The notes under the pieces were generated by a model that worked only from the letters and a program-made list of their open reading frames with translations, was not told the DNA's origin and made no database searches. A DNA stretch of 64,000 bases from Streptomyces sp. NBC_01016 (lineage in GTDB: Bacteria; Actinomycetota; Actinomycetes; Streptomycetales; Streptomycetaceae): NCBI RefSeq assembly GCF_026341035.1, contig NZ_JAPEOQ010000002.1, positions 496,001 through 560,000 of the forward strand. The letters run 5' to 3'. Position 1 is the stretch's first letter. Each line of letters starts with the position of its first letter. This document shows positions 17,041 to 25,864 of the stretch, piece by piece. The position numbers and the translations under genes are program-made.

Positions 17041-17096
17041 TCAAGCCCCGCCCTTCGGACGAGAGCCAGCGGGGTCCGGGGCAGAGCCCCGAGTCG
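17041..17096. repeat. dispersed Streptomyces intergenic repeat, diverged copy
   Basis: CAAGCCCCGCCC then GGGGTCCGGGGCAGAGCCCCG, related to the element at 7559-7607. It fills the gap between the convergent GH3 and mutarotase genes and may serve as terminator. Confidence 0.65.
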
Positions 17097-18095
17097 TCAA
17101 CCCCGGTTCCCGAACCGATACACCGTCTGCGACCGGTACACGTCCCCCGGCCGCAGCACGGTGGACGGAAACTCCACCCGGTTCGGCGAATCCGGAAAGT
17201 GCTGCGTCTCCAACGCGATCCCGTCCCCGGCGGCAAACGGCAACGCCGCATCGAACCCGTCCGACGTATACAACTGCACACCCGGCTCAGTCGTCCCCAC
17301 CACCAACACCCGCCCCGACGCCGGATCGCACAACTCGGCCACCTCCACGGCCTCGCCGCCGACCCCCTTGTCGAGCACATAGTTGTGGTCGTACCCGCCC
17401 CCGACCTTCCGGCTCTCCCGGAAATCGAACCGCGTCCCGCCCACATCGACCAGCTCCCCGGTCGGAATGAGCCCGTCGTCGACGGCCGTCACCCGCCCAC
17501 CGTCGATCCGCAGCTCATGACCGCCCGCGCTCCCGGACGCGGCCCCGCCGAGATTCCAGTACGTGTGATTGGTCAGGTTCACATGCGTCGCCGCATCCGT
17601 GACGGCCTCGTACGAGATCCGCAGCGCCCCACCCGCCTCCAACTTGTACGTCACCGAGACCTCGACCCGCCCCGGGAACCCCTCCTCGCCGTGCGGCGAC
17701 ACACGGCTCAGCCGCACCCCGTGCTCCCCGACAGCCTCCGCGTCCCACACCCGCTTGTCGAAGCCGCGCTCACCGCCGTGCAGCGAATTCGGCCCGTTGT
17801 TCTGCGCGAGGTGATAGATCCGCTCGTCCAGCGGGAACCGGCCGCCGGCGATCCGGTTCGCGTACCGCCCGACCACCGCGCCCAGATACGGCTCAGGGTG
17901 CGTCAGATACCCGTCCAGATCGGCGAACCCGAGCACCACGTCGGCCACGGCGCCGCCCCGGTCGGGCACCTCCACCGACTGCAGGATCCCGCCGTACGTC
18001 AGGATGCGTACCCGCACTCCGTCCCGCTCCAGTGTCCAGCGGTGGACGGGCGTGCCGTCGGGGTCGGGCAGGGTGCCGAAGAGTTCGCTGCTCAT
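17097..18095 (-). CDS. galM: cytosolic aldose 1-epimerase (galactose mutarotase type)
   Basis: 332-aa mutarotase without a signal peptide, in contrast to the exported paralogue at 1238-2410. Motifs: YGGILQSVEVPDR, GRYANRIAGGRFPLD, NSLHGGERGFDKRVW, NLTNHTYWNL (catalytic His), DHNYVLDKG and LETQHFPDSPNRVEFP (catalytic Glu). Start ATG 18095 is unopposed by better upstream codons. Located tail-to-tail with the GH3 glycosidase: converting released beta-anomers to the alpha form for glucokinase or galactokinase fits that neighbourhood. About 40% of positions look shared with the other copy, so they are ancient paralogues. Confidence 0.92.
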   Translation of the reverse strand: MSSELFGTLPDPDGTPVHRWTLERDGVRVRILTYGGILQSVEVPDRGGAVADVVLGFADLDGYLTHPEPYLGAVVGRYANRIAGGRFPLDERIYHLAQNNGPNSLHGGERGFDKRVWDAEAVGEHGVRLSRVSPHGEEGFPGRVEVSVTYKLEAGGALRISYEAVTDAATHVNLTNHTYWNLGGAASGSAGGHELRIDGGRVTAVDDGLIPTGELVDVGGTRFDFRESRKVGGGYDHNYVLDKGVGGEAVEVAELCDPASGRVLVVGTTEPGVQLYTSDGFDAALPFAAGDGIALETQHFPDSPNRVEFPSTVLRPGDVYRSQTVYRFGNRG

Positions 18096-18141
18096 GATCG
18101 CGACCCTACGCCCGCGCGACAGGCCCTGGTTGGGGAGGCTG

Positions 18142-19065
18142 CTACGGCTGCTCGGCCGTCACCCCGCGGTACGCGAGCGCGGCGATCCTGGCCTGCCCGT
18201 TCACGCTCGGGTGGAACCAGTCCCACTCGCTCAACTGCGCCTGCCCGAACTTGTACCCGAACACGGCCCCGCCGTCGTACCGGCACTTCTTGTCCTTTGC
18301 GCAGACCTCGCGCAGCACCTCGTTGTACGCCTTCACGCGCGCCTGCACGGAGTCCCGCCGCGCGGTGGCCGCGGAGTTCAGATCGTCCGGATCGGCCAGC
18401 ATCGAGGCGCAGATGCCGAGCTTCCACACCTGCTTGCCCAGCGGATTCGCCCGCCCCTGCGACCAGAGCCGCTTCAGGTCCGGCACGCTCAGGACGTACA
18501 CCTGCGCCTTGGGCGCCGTGCGCCGCAACTGGCGCAGGGATTCCTCGAAGTCGGCCCGGAAGTCCGCGACAGGGGTCATTCCGGCGGCCGTAGGGCGGCA
18601 TGCGTCGTTCGAGCCGGCCATGACCGTCACGAGTTCCGGCTTCTCGGCCGCCGCCAGGCTCATCTGCTCGGGCAGATCGGCCATCCGCGCCCCGGTCCGC
18701 GCGTGGTTCCAACTGTGCGTCTTGGCGCGGCTCTCACCGAGCAACCGCACGGCGAGGCTCTTGACCGACCTGTCCGTCCCCGTCGCCCACGACACCTTGG
18801 GGCAGTCGGAGAGCACCGAGCACGCGTCGAAGCCGCGCGTGATCGAGTCACCCACCGCGGCAACCGACCGGGGCTTCGTGTCCCACGTGGGAGTGGGCTT
18901 CGGCGACGGCTTCGCGGAGCTCGGGGAACCGGCGGGACCGGGGGAGTTGTCACCCGTGGCGTCGCACGCGACGAGCGAGCCGGCTCCGAGCACGGCGGCC
19001 GTCACAGCCGCGACAGCGGCCCGAACGGCGAACGGCCGGTCGCCACGGTCGCTACGCTTCCGCAT
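18142..19065 (-). CDS. lipoprotein SGNH/GDSL hydrolase
   Basis: 307-aa secreted esterase-like protein. The N-terminus MRKRSDRGDR, hydrophobic run and lipobox LVAC (C34) predict a lipid-anchored surface protein, followed by a Pro/Ser-rich linker (40-65). SGNH blocks: block I VGDSITRG with nucleophile S74, block III AGSNDA with the oxyanion Asn, and block V WDWFHPSVNG with catalytic Asp and His. Block II Gly is in ARTGARMADL. The start ATG 19065 follows AGGAGG. Likely substrates are acyl or acetyl esters on wall glycans or lipids; the substrate is not known. Confidence 0.9.
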   Translation of the reverse strand: MRKRSDRGDRPFAVRAAVAAVTAAVLGAGSLVACDATGDNSPGPAGSPSSAKPSPKPTPTWDTKPRSVAAVGDSITRGFDACSVLSDCPKVSWATGTDRSVKSLAVRLLGESRAKTHSWNHARTGARMADLPEQMSLAAAEKPELVTVMAGSNDACRPTAAGMTPVADFRADFEESLRQLRRTAPKAQVYVLSVPDLKRLWSQGRANPLGKQVWKLGICASMLADPDDLNSAATARRDSVQARVKAYNEVLREVCAKDKKCRYDGGAVFGYKFGQAQLSEWDWFHPSVNGQARIAALAYRGVTAEQP

Positions 19066-19404
19066 CGGCCCTCCTGCCCTCTCGCTCGCCCTCACCGGCC
19101 CTTGCCCGACCCGTCTGACGTCGCCCGCGGGGGCGGGGTTGCCTCCCGCCGGGTGAAAGGTCGGTGTTTGTGAGCCCCGGGACCGACAGTACGTCACACT
19201 CCTTGCGCTGCTGCGCGATAGCCTCGCCCCGGGATCCCCGGTCGACCCACTGGGGGCCCGCTGTACCGGTTCCGCTAAATTACTACACGTCAGATGTGTC
19301 CCTTTTTGTCTGGACCTTTTCGTTCCGGACGACAAGGGAAGAAGGCTCGGCACGGGCGCGAGGCCGCTGGGGAAGGCGAACCTCGACCCACACTGGAGGT
19401 CCCG
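19066..19404. other. 339-bp intergenic region between SGNH hydrolase and DUF3145 genes
   Basis: No gene seen. It holds divergent promoters; an AT-rich patch at 19275-19320 includes an imperfect 15-bp palindrome with ACAC and GTGT ends (19285-19299) and a T-run, plausibly the DUF3145 promoter. No canonical -35/-10 pair could be assigned. Confidence 0.5.
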
Positions 19405-19899
19405 GTGACGACACGTGGAGTTCTGTACGTGCACTCCGCTCCGCGCGCGCTGTGCCCGCACGTCGAATGGGCGGTCGCGGGCGTACTCGGCGCGCGCGTC
19501 AGCCTCGACTGGATCAGGCAGCCCGCGGCGCCGGGCACCTGGAGATCAGAGTTCTCCTGGCGCGCCGAGGCGGGCATCGCGTCCAAGCTGGCCTCCGCGC
19601 TGCGCGGTTGGCAGCTGCTGCGCTTCGAGGTGACGGCCGAACCCTGCGCCGCCGCCGAGGGCGAGCGCTACAGCGCCACCCCCGAACTCGGCATCTTCCA
19701 CGCCATCACCGGCATCCACGGCGACATCCTCATCCCGGAGGACCGCCTGCGCGCCGCACTGACCCGCTCCAAGGCCGGCGAGACGGACCTGGAGGCCGAA
19801 CTCGCGACCCTCCTCGGCAAGCCCTGGGACGACGAACTGGAGCCTTTCCGCTACGCCGGCGAAGGCGCCCCCGTCAGATGGCTCCACCAGGTGGTGTAA
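19405..19899 (+). CDS. DUF3145 family protein
   Basis: 164-aa conserved actinobacterial protein of unknown function (DUF3145). GTG 19405 follows GGAGGT with 4-nt spacing and gives the family N-terminus VTTRGVLYVHSAPRALCPHVEWAVAGVLG. Other conserved blocks: SLDWIRQPAAPGTWRSEFSW, RFEVTAEP, SATPELGIFHAITGIHGDILIPEDRLRAAL and LGKPWDDELEPFRYAGEGAPVRWLHQVV. No membrane segment or signal. It stands next to the fatty-acid synthase operon in Streptomyces generally, facing it tail to tail here; the reason for the linkage is unknown. Confidence 0.92.
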   Translation: MTTRGVLYVHSAPRALCPHVEWAVAGVLGARVSLDWIRQPAAPGTWRSEFSWRAEAGIASKLASALRGWQLLRFEVTAEPCAAAEGERYSATPELGIFHAITGIHGDILIPEDRLRAALTRSKAGETDLEAELATLLGKPWDDELEPFRYAGEGAPVRWLHQVV

Positions 19900-19964
19900 T
19901 CCCGGCCTTTTCTCGAGGTGGGCGCTGAGGTGAGGGTCGCCCAGTGGGGGGCACGGGGATCTGC

Positions 19965-20012
19965 TTTTCAGGGGCGCGGGGAACTGCGCAAACCCCCAGC
20001 GGATCCGCACCC
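19965..20012. repeat. dispersed Streptomyces repeat (GGGGCGCGGGGAACTGCGC type)
   Basis: Contains TTTTCAGGGGCGCGGGGAAC, then CTGCGCAAACCCCCAGCGGA, a highly recurrent intergenic element in Streptomyces genomes, here between the convergent DUF3145 and fabF genes. Confidence 0.7.
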
Positions 20013-20053
20013 GTAGACACCAGTCACGCTACACACATACGCACACGAAAAAC

Positions 20054-20092
20054 GGAGTGGGCCCGCCCGGTACCCCAGGGCAGGCCCACTCC
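20054..20092 (-). terminator. rho-independent terminator of the fab operon
   Basis: Arms GGAGTGGGCC (20054-20063) and GGCCCACTCC (20083-20092). Read on the minus strand the stem is followed by GTTTTTCG, a true U-tract, rare and therefore convincing in this genome. Confidence 0.85.
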
Positions 20093-20108
20093 CACGTTCA
20101 GCGGAGCG

Positions 20109-21380
20109 TCAGACCGTGCGGAAGGCCAACACCACGTTGTGCCCACCGAAGCCGAACGAGTCGTTCAGCGCGGCGATCCGACCGTCGACGGGCAGCTTGC
20201 GCGCCTCGCCACGGACGACGTCGGCGGTGCCCTCGGCCTCCGGGTCGAGGTTCTCGACGTTGATGGTCGGCGGAGCCATGCGGTTGTACAGCGCGAGCAC
20301 CGACGCCACGGACTCGACGCCACCGGCGCCGCCGAGCAGATGCCCGGTCATCGACTTCGTGCCGGAGACGGCGAAGTGGTCGGCGTCGTCACCGAAGACC
20401 TTGCGCAGCGCCTTCAGCTCGGCGATGTCACCGGCGGGCGTCGACGTCGCGTGCGCGTTGACGTGCACGATCTCCGCCGGGTCCAGGTCGGTGTTGTCCA
20501 GCAGGTTCTGCAGGGCATGCGCGATGCCGCGGCCCCCCGGCTCCGGCTGCACGATGTCGTGGCTGTCGGCGGAGATACCCTGGCCGACCGCCTCCGCGTA
20601 GACGCGGGCGCCGCGCTTGGCGGCGTGCTCGGCCGACTCCAGGATGATGACGCCGGCGCCCTCACCGAGCACGAACCCGTCCCGGGCCGTGTCGTAGGGA
20701 CGCGACGCACCCTGCGGGTCGTCGTTGTTCTTGGACATCGCCATCATGTTGCCGAACGCGGCGATGGGCAGCGGGTGGATGGCCGCTTCCGTGCCACCGC
20801 AGACGACGACGTCGGCGCGGCCGGTGCGGATCATCTCGATGCCGTAGCCGATGGCCTCGGCGCCGGAGGCGCAGGCGGAGACCGGCGTGTGCACACCCGC
20901 GCGGGCGTTCACGGCCAGGCCCACGTTGGCCGAAGGGCCGTTGGGCATCAGCATCGGCACGGTGTGCGGGGAGACGCGGCGTACGCCCTTCTCCTTCAGC
21001 ACGTCGTACTGGTCGAGGAGCGTGGTCACGCCGCCGATGCCAGAAGCGATGACGGCGCCCAGACGGTCGGGGTCGACAGCCGGGTCGTCGCCCGCCTTGT
21101 CGGTGAAACCGGCGTCGGCCCAGGCTTCCTTGGCGGCGATCAGCGCGAACTGCGCGGAACGGTCCAGCTTGCGGGCCTGCGGGCGGGGGATGACCTCGCC
21201 CGGCTCAACGGCGACCGGCGCCGCGATGCGGACCGCCTGGTCGGCGGCCCACTCCTGCTCAAGGGGCTTGACGCCGGAACGTCCGGCGACGAGGCCCTCC
21301 CAGGTGGATGTCGCGTCGCCACCCAGCGGTGTGGTTGCGCCGATACCGGTGACGACCACGGTGCGATTGGTCGAGCTCAC
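20109..21380 (-). CDS. fabF: beta-ketoacyl-ACP synthase II (KAS II)
   Basis: 423-aa condensing enzyme that elongates acyl-ACP with malonyl-ACP in type II fatty acid synthesis. GTG 21380 gives the normal N-terminus SSTNRTVVVTGIGATTPLG. The Cys-His-His triad is present: C170 in VSACASGAE, H310 in NAHATSTPAGD, H347 in MTGHLLGGAG. Last gene of fabD-fabH-acpP-fabF, 88 bp after acpP, and followed by a strong terminator. Expected essential and co-regulated by FasR. The gene is distinguished from polyketide KS genes by the absence of a chain-length-factor partner and by its operon. Confidence 0.97.
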   Translation of the reverse strand: MSSTNRTVVVTGIGATTPLGGDATSTWEGLVAGRSGVKPLEQEWAADQAVRIAAPVAVEPGEVIPRPQARKLDRSAQFALIAAKEAWADAGFTDKAGDDPAVDPDRLGAVIASGIGGVTTLLDQYDVLKEKGVRRVSPHTVPMLMPNGPSANVGLAVNARAGVHTPVSACASGAEAIGYGIEMIRTGRADVVVCGGTEAAIHPLPIAAFGNMMAMSKNNDDPQGASRPYDTARDGFVLGEGAGVIILESAEHAAKRGARVYAEAVGQGISADSHDIVQPEPGGRGIAHALQNLLDNTDLDPAEIVHVNAHATSTPAGDIAELKALRKVFGDDADHFAVSGTKSMTGHLLGGAGGVESVASVLALYNRMAPPTINVENLDPEAEGTADVVRGEARKLPVDGRIAALNDSFGFGGHNVVLAFRTV

Positions 21381-21468
21381 AGGAATTCTTTCTCCAACGG
21401 ATCCGAGGGATTCAGCGGCGCCACCGCCGGGTGGCGGAGCGACTGACCAACTGACTGAGGCTTGTGGC

Positions 21469-21717
21469 TCAGTTCTGGTGGTCGAGGATGTACTTCGTGG
21501 CGTCGCCGACGGTCTTGAGGTTCTTGACGTCGTCGTCCGGGATCTTGACGTCGAAGCGCTCTTCGGCGGCGACGACGACCTCGACCATGGACAGCGAGTC
21601 GACGTCCAGGTCATCGGTGAAGGACTTGTCCAGCTGGACGTCCTCGGTGGGGATCCCGGCGATCTCGTTCACGATCTCGGCGAGACCGGCGACGATCTCT
21701 TCCTGAGTGGCGGCCAT
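21469..21717 (-). CDS. acpP: acyl carrier protein
   Basis: 82-aa acidic carrier protein of fatty acid synthesis. The phosphopantetheine attachment Ser41 is in DVDSLSMVEVV. ATG 21717 follows AGGAG with 7-nt spacing. It lies between fabH (73 bp) and fabF (88 bp). Four-helix ACP fold expected; the long acidic helix II (SLSMVEVVVAAEERFDV) is the docking face for FabD, FabH and FabF. Confidence 0.97.
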   Translation of the reverse strand: MAATQEEIVAGLAEIVNEIAGIPTEDVQLDKSFTDDLDVDSLSMVEVVVAAEERFDVKIPDDDVKNLKTVGDATKYILDHQN

Positions 21718-21790
21718 TGTGGCGCTCCTTCGGTGTGTATCCAGAGGGTGTGGCGGCATCCGGTTCGGATCGAAGATCCGCACAGGATGC

Positions 21791-22822
21791 CTAGGGGAGG
21801 GTAACGACCGTGGCGGCGTACACGAGACCCGCCCCGAAGCCGATGACGAGCGCGGTGTCGCCGCTCTTCGCCTCGCCGGTCGCCAGAAGCCGCTCCATAG
21901 CGAGCGGAATCGAGGCGGCCGACGTGTTGCCGGTGGTGCGAATGTCACGGGCGACCGTGACGTGCTCCGGCAGTTTCAGAGTCTTCACCATCGAGTCGAT
22001 GATCCGCTCGTTGGCCTGGTGGGGAATGAAGACATCCAGGTCGTCCGGGTTGATCCCGGCCGCGTCCAGCGCCTGCTGGGCGACCTTCGCCATCTCGAAC
22101 ACGGCCCAGCGGAAGACCGCCTGGCCCTCCTGCGTGATCGCAGGGAACTTGACGTTGCCCTGGGAGTCCAGAGGCAGCTGCGAGACATCACCGATGCGGT
22201 ACGTGTCCCACGGCACGGTCTGCTTGATGGTGCCGGCCTTGTCGCCCTCGGAGCCCCACACGGTCGGGCCGATCTCGGGCTCCTGGGACGGGCCGACGAT
22301 CACGGCACCGGCGCCGTCACCGAACAGGAAGGCCGTCGCGCGGTCCTCCAGGTCGGTCAGGTCGGAGAGTCGCTCCACGCCGATGACCAGCACGTACTCC
22401 GCGCTGCCCTCGACGATCATGCCCTTGGCGAGCGTGAGGCCGTAGCCGAAGCCGGCGCAGCCCGCGGAGATGTCGAACGCGGCGGCCTTGTCCGTGCCGA
22501 GCTTGTCCGCGATCTCCGTCGCGATGGCCGGCGTCTGCGCGAAGTGCGAGACGGTCGACACGACCACGGAGCCGATCTGCTCCGGCCGGATGCCGGCGTT
22601 CGCGATGGCCTTGCCGGACGCCTCGACCGACATCATGGCCACGGTCTCCTCGTCACTGGCCCAGTGACGGGTGGAGATGCCGGAGCGCGAGCGGATCCAC
22701 TCGTCGGACGAGTCGATCTTCTCGAGGATCACCTCGTTCGGCACGACCCGCGTCGGGCGGTAGCCGCCGACGCCGAGGATGCGCGCGTACGGGGCACCCT
22801 TGCTGGGCTTGATCTTCGACAT
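21791..22822 (-). CDS. fabH: beta-ketoacyl-ACP synthase III (KAS III)
   Basis: 343-aa initiating condensing enzyme using acetyl-CoA or branched acyl-CoA with malonyl-ACP. Catalytic Cys122 in DISAGCAGFGYGL, His in FIPHQANERI, Asn in TTGNTSAASI. The length matches Streptomyces FabH, which accepts isobutyryl- and anteiso-type starters and so sets the branched fatty acid profile. It is 18 bp downstream of fabD. The stop-to-acpP gap of 73 bp carries the acpP ribosome binding site only. Confidence 0.97.
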   Translation of the reverse strand: MSKIKPSKGAPYARILGVGGYRPTRVVPNEVILEKIDSSDEWIRSRSGISTRHWASDEETVAMMSVEASGKAIANAGIRPEQIGSVVVSTVSHFAQTPAIATEIADKLGTDKAAAFDISAGCAGFGYGLTLAKGMIVEGSAEYVLVIGVERLSDLTDLEDRATAFLFGDGAGAVIVGPSQEPEIGPTVWGSEGDKAGTIKQTVPWDTYRIGDVSQLPLDSQGNVKFPAITQEGQAVFRWAVFEMAKVAQQALDAAGINPDDLDVFIPHQANERIIDSMVKTLKLPEHVTVARDIRTTGNTSAASIPLAMERLLATGEAKSGDTALVIGFGAGLVYAATVVTLP

Positions 22823-22840
22823 GCTGCTCGGATCTCCTTG

Positions 22841-23773
22841 TCAGGCCGTGGCTGCTGCGGCTACTTCGGCGATCAGGGCGCGGGCTGCGTCGAGGTCGTC
22901 GGGGGTCTTCAGGGCGAGAGTCTTGACGCCGGGGAGCGCGCGCTTGGCGATCCCGGTGAGGGTGCCGCCCGGGCACACCTCGATGAGCGCGGTCACACCG
23001 AGCTCCTGGAACGTCTCCATGCACAGGTCCCAGCGGACCGGGTTCGCGACCTGGCCGACCAGGCGGGAGACCACCTCGGCGCCGGTCGCGACGGCCTTGC
23101 CGTCCTTGTTCGAGACATACGTGACCGTGGGGTCGGCCGGGGCCAGCTCCTTGGCGGCCTCCTCCAGCTTCGTCACGGCCGGGGCCATGTGCCGGGTGTG
23201 GAACGCGCCCGCCACCTTCAGCGGCACCACGCGGCGCACCCCCTCGGGCTTGTCGGCCTCGAGGGTGGCCAGCTCCTCCAGCGTGCCGGCGGCCACGATC
23301 TGGCCCGCGCCGTTCACATTCGCCGGAGTCAGGCCCAGCTTCTCCAGGTGCGGGACGGTGACCTCGGGGTCGCCGCCGAGCAGCGCCGACATCCCGGTCT
23401 CCGTGATCGCCGCGGCCTCCGCCATGGCCAGACCACGCGTGCGCACGAGCTTCAGCGCGGCGGCCTCGTCGAGCACCCCAGCGAACGCCGCGGCGGTGAT
23501 CTCACCGACGCTGTGCCCCGCCACGGCGCCCGGCGCCACATCGCCGAGCGCGGAGGCCGAGAGTAGCCCGGCCGCGACAAGGAGCGGCTGGGCGACGGCC
23601 GTGTCACGGATCGCGTCCGCGTCGGCCTGCGTGCCGTAGTGGGCAAGGTCGAGGCCGATGGCGTCGGACCACGCGGCAACGCGGTCGGCGGCACCGGGGA
23701 GTTCGAGCCAGGGAGTCAGGAAGCCGGGCGTCTGGGCGCCTTGGCCGGGAGCGACGAGTACGAGCACTCTCAC
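22841..23773 (-). CDS. fabD: malonyl-CoA:ACP transacylase
   Basis: 310-aa enzyme that loads malonate onto AcpP; also supplies polyketide synthases in Streptomyces. Nucleophile Ser88 in AGHSVGE, His192 in AGAFHTRHM, substrate Arg in TRGLAM. GTG 23773 yields VRVLVLVAPGQGAQ; a GTG two codons later is the alternative. First gene of the fas operon; the 83-bp upstream interval carries a TACAAT -10 box overlapped by a small inverted repeat and borders the fasR stop codon. Confidence 0.96.
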   Translation of the reverse strand: MRVLVLVAPGQGAQTPGFLTPWLELPGAADRVAAWSDAIGLDLAHYGTQADADAIRDTAVAQPLLVAAGLLSASALGDVAPGAVAGHSVGEITAAAFAGVLDEAAALKLVRTRGLAMAEAAAITETGMSALLGGDPEVTVPHLEKLGLTPANVNGAGQIVAAGTLEELATLEADKPEGVRRVVPLKVAGAFHTRHMAPAVTKLEEAAKELAPADPTVTYVSNKDGKAVATGAEVVSRLVGQVANPVRWDLCMETFQELGVTALIEVCPGGTLTGIAKRALPGVKTLALKTPDDLDAARALIAEVAAAATA

Positions 23774-23834
23774 ACTCTCTCTTGGGGACGGGTCGGGCCG
23801 CCGGTGGGGACAGGGACGAAGAACCGAAGGGGGA

Positions 23835-23860
23835 ATTGTAGGCCCCCGACAAAAGCCTAC
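23835..23860 (-). promoter_or_regulatory. fabD promoter with candidate FasR site
   Basis: On the minus strand -10 TACAAT (23840-23835), no good -35. Inverted repeat GTAGGC (23838-23843) / GCCTAC (23855-23860) overlaps it and the fasR stop. An activator-dependent promoter fits FasR, which activates fas genes in S. coelicolor; the exact site is inference. Confidence 0.5.
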
Positions 23861-25086
23861 GACTGGGGATCGGCCTCGGCCAGACGCCCCAGGATGAGAG
23901 CGATGCGCAAGGTGAAGGCCGAGCGGACATCCGAAGGCGACCATCCGGTGACGTCGGTCACACGTCGAAGCCGGTAGCGGACGGTATTCGGATGCACGAA
24001 GAGCATCCGGGCCGCGCCCTCCAGACTGCTTGCCTGTTCCAGGTAGACGCTGAGCGTCTCGAGGAGCGCCGAGCCCGCTTCCTCGAGCGGTCTGTAGATC
24101 TCCTCCACCAACTGCTCTCGCGCGGCGGGGTCTCCTGCGATCGCGCGCTCCGGAAGTACATCGTCCGCCAGAACGGGACGCGGAGCGTCCTGCCAGGCGC
24201 TGCACGCCTTGAGCCCGGCGGCCGCGGCCTGGGCGGACCGCGTGGCGGCCAACAGGTCGGGCACCACGGGCCCGGCGACCACGGCGCCCGCCGCGAACGG
24301 GCCGATCAGCGACTTCGCCACGGCCAACGGATTGTCGCTGCCGCCCGCGATCACGACGAGCCGGTTCCCGAGCACCCCGGTCAGGACCTGCAGCTTGGCG
24401 TGGCGGGAGGCCCGCCGGATCGCCTCCACCGTCAGCTCGCTGTCCCCGTCGGGCGCCGTGCCGAGCACCACGCACACGTGCTCGGGGGAGTTCCAGCCGA
24501 GCGCCGCGGCCCGGCTGACCGCACCCTCGTCGGCCTCCCCGGACAGGACGGCGTTCACCACGAGCGACTCGAGCCGCGCGTCCCAGGCGCCCCGCGCCTC
24601 GGCGGCCTGCGCGTACACCTGGGCGGTCGCGAACGCGATCTCCCGTGCGTACACGAGCAGCGCCTCCCGCAGCACGCTCTCGTCGCCGGGCGCCGCCACC
24701 TCGTCGATGGCGGACTCCATGACCTCGATCGTCGTCCGTACCATCTCCACGGTCTGGCGCAGCGTGATCGCCCGGGTCAGCTCCCGGGGCGCGGTGCCGA
24801 ACACATCCGTCGAGATGGCCTGCGGGGCGTCCGGGTGCCGGAACCACTCGGTGAACGCGGCGATACCCGCCTGTGCCACCAGACCGATCCAGGACCGGTT
24901 CTCCGGAGGCATCGCCCGGTACCAGGACAACGTCTCGTCCATGCGCGTAATCGCCTGCGCGGCGAGTGCCCCGGACGATTTCTCCAGGCGCTTCAGGGTC
25001 GCCGAGTGCGGGTGAGGCTCCGCGGGGCCGCCTCGACGGTCCGCTGGTTCGTTCGCTGAGGGCTGCTCTGATTCCGATTGGGGCAC
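23857..25086 (-). CDS. fasR: FasR, PucR-type activator of fatty acid synthesis
   Basis: 409-aa regulator with the GGDEF-like/PucR architecture: an N-terminal domain (about 30-180, conserved MPPENRSWIGLVAQAGIAAFTEWF), a middle degenerate domain, and a C-terminal helix-turn-helix of the HTH_30 type (LEGAARMLFVHPNTVRYRLRRVTDVTGWSP, about 355-385). In S. coelicolor the orthologue immediately upstream of fabD activates fabDHPF. GTG 25086 is used; an internal ATG would remove only a charged leader. Same strand as and directly before fabD, stop codon inside the fabD promoter area. Confidence 0.93.
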   Translation of the reverse strand: MPQSESEQPSANEPADRRGGPAEPHPHSATLKRLEKSSGALAAQAITRMDETLSWYRAMPPENRSWIGLVAQAGIAAFTEWFRHPDAPQAISTDVFGTAPRELTRAITLRQTVEMVRTTIEVMESAIDEVAAPGDESVLREALLVYAREIAFATAQVYAQAAEARGAWDARLESLVVNAVLSGEADEGAVSRAAALGWNSPEHVCVVLGTAPDGDSELTVEAIRRASRHAKLQVLTGVLGNRLVVIAGGSDNPLAVAKSLIGPFAAGAVVAGPVVPDLLAATRSAQAAAAGLKACSAWQDAPRPVLADDVLPERAIAGDPAAREQLVEEIYRPLEEAGSALLETLSVYLEQASSLEGAARMLFVHPNTVRYRLRRVTDVTGWSPSDVRSAFTLRIALILGRLAEADPQS

Positions 25087-25171
25087 GGGGACAAGACTGC
25101 CTTATCGGGACGCCTCAGCGGAGTGGAGGGTCCGAGGTGAGCCCGTCGAACGGCCGGAAACGGGGGCTACC

Positions 25172-25837
25172 GTGTACCGCGTGATTGATGTACGCCGCTC
25201 CGGCGACCGCTATGTCGGCGGCGAACCCGAGGAGGGGATCGAATCCCTCCACGCGTTCTCCTTCGGCCCGCACTACGACCCGGACAACCTGCGCTTCGGT
25301 GCGATCCTCGCCTGCAACGAGGAACGCCTCGCGCCGGGCGCCGGCTTCGACGAACACCCCCACAGCCACACGGAGATCGTCACCTGGGTCGTCACCGGTG
25401 AGCTCACCCACCGCGACTCATCCGGTCACGAGTCCGTGGTCCGTCCCGGCGATGTGCAGCGCCTCAGCTCCGGCGGGGGCGTCCGCCACGTCGAACGCAA
25501 CGACGGCGTCGAGCCGCTCACCTTCGTCCAGATGTGGCTCGCCCCCCTCGCCCCGGGCGGTGACCCGGCGTACGAGGTGGTGCACGGCATCGCGGACTCC
25601 ACCCCCTACGACGTCCCCGCGGCGGGCGCCATGCTGCACGTCCGGCGCCTGGCGGCGGGCGAGCGCGGAGAGGTGCCGGCCGCCCCCCATGTCTACGTCC
25701 ACGTGGTGCAGGGCGAAGTGCGGCTCGGGGACACGGAGTTGGCCGACGGGGACGCCGCCCGTATCACCGCGGAGACCGACCTCGAGGTGCTGGCGGCGAC
25801 GGAGGCCCAGCTGCTGATCTGGGAGATGGGCGACTGA
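25172..25837 (+). CDS. pirin-family cupin protein
   Basis: 221-aa double-cupin protein (pirin N-terminal domain about 10-125, C-terminal cupin about 140-215). Metal ligands of the N-terminal cupin are visible in FDEHPHSHTEIVTWVVTGELTHRDS (His-x-His-x-His) and GGGVRHVERN. Pirins act as quercetinases or redox-sensing regulators; in Streptomyces some affect central carbon flow and oxidative stress, but no specific role is inferred. GTG 25172 follows a GGGGG stretch at 5 nt; GTG 25181 (VIDVRRSG) is a plausible alternative start. Divergent from fasR. Confidence 0.9.
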   Translation: MYRVIDVRRSGDRYVGGEPEEGIESLHAFSFGPHYDPDNLRFGAILACNEERLAPGAGFDEHPHSHTEIVTWVVTGELTHRDSSGHESVVRPGDVQRLSSGGGVRHVERNDGVEPLTFVQMWLAPLAPGGDPAYEVVHGIADSTPYDVPAAGAMLHVRRLAAGERGEVPAAPHVYVHVVQGEVRLGDTELADGDAARITAETDLEVLAATEAQLLIWEMGD

Positions 25838-25864
25838 TTCGCGGCGGGCCGCCCCGCCCCGCGG

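Noticed and set aside
20109..23773. Part of a polyketide gene cluster
   Set aside because: Gene content is exactly fabD-fabH-acpP-fabF with fasR; there is no chain-length factor, cyclase or tailoring gene.
22841..24847. 668-residue frame joining fabD to sequence antisense or out of frame to fasR
   Set aside because: Only the part after GTG 23773 matches FabD; the leader is an out-of-frame reading of fasR.
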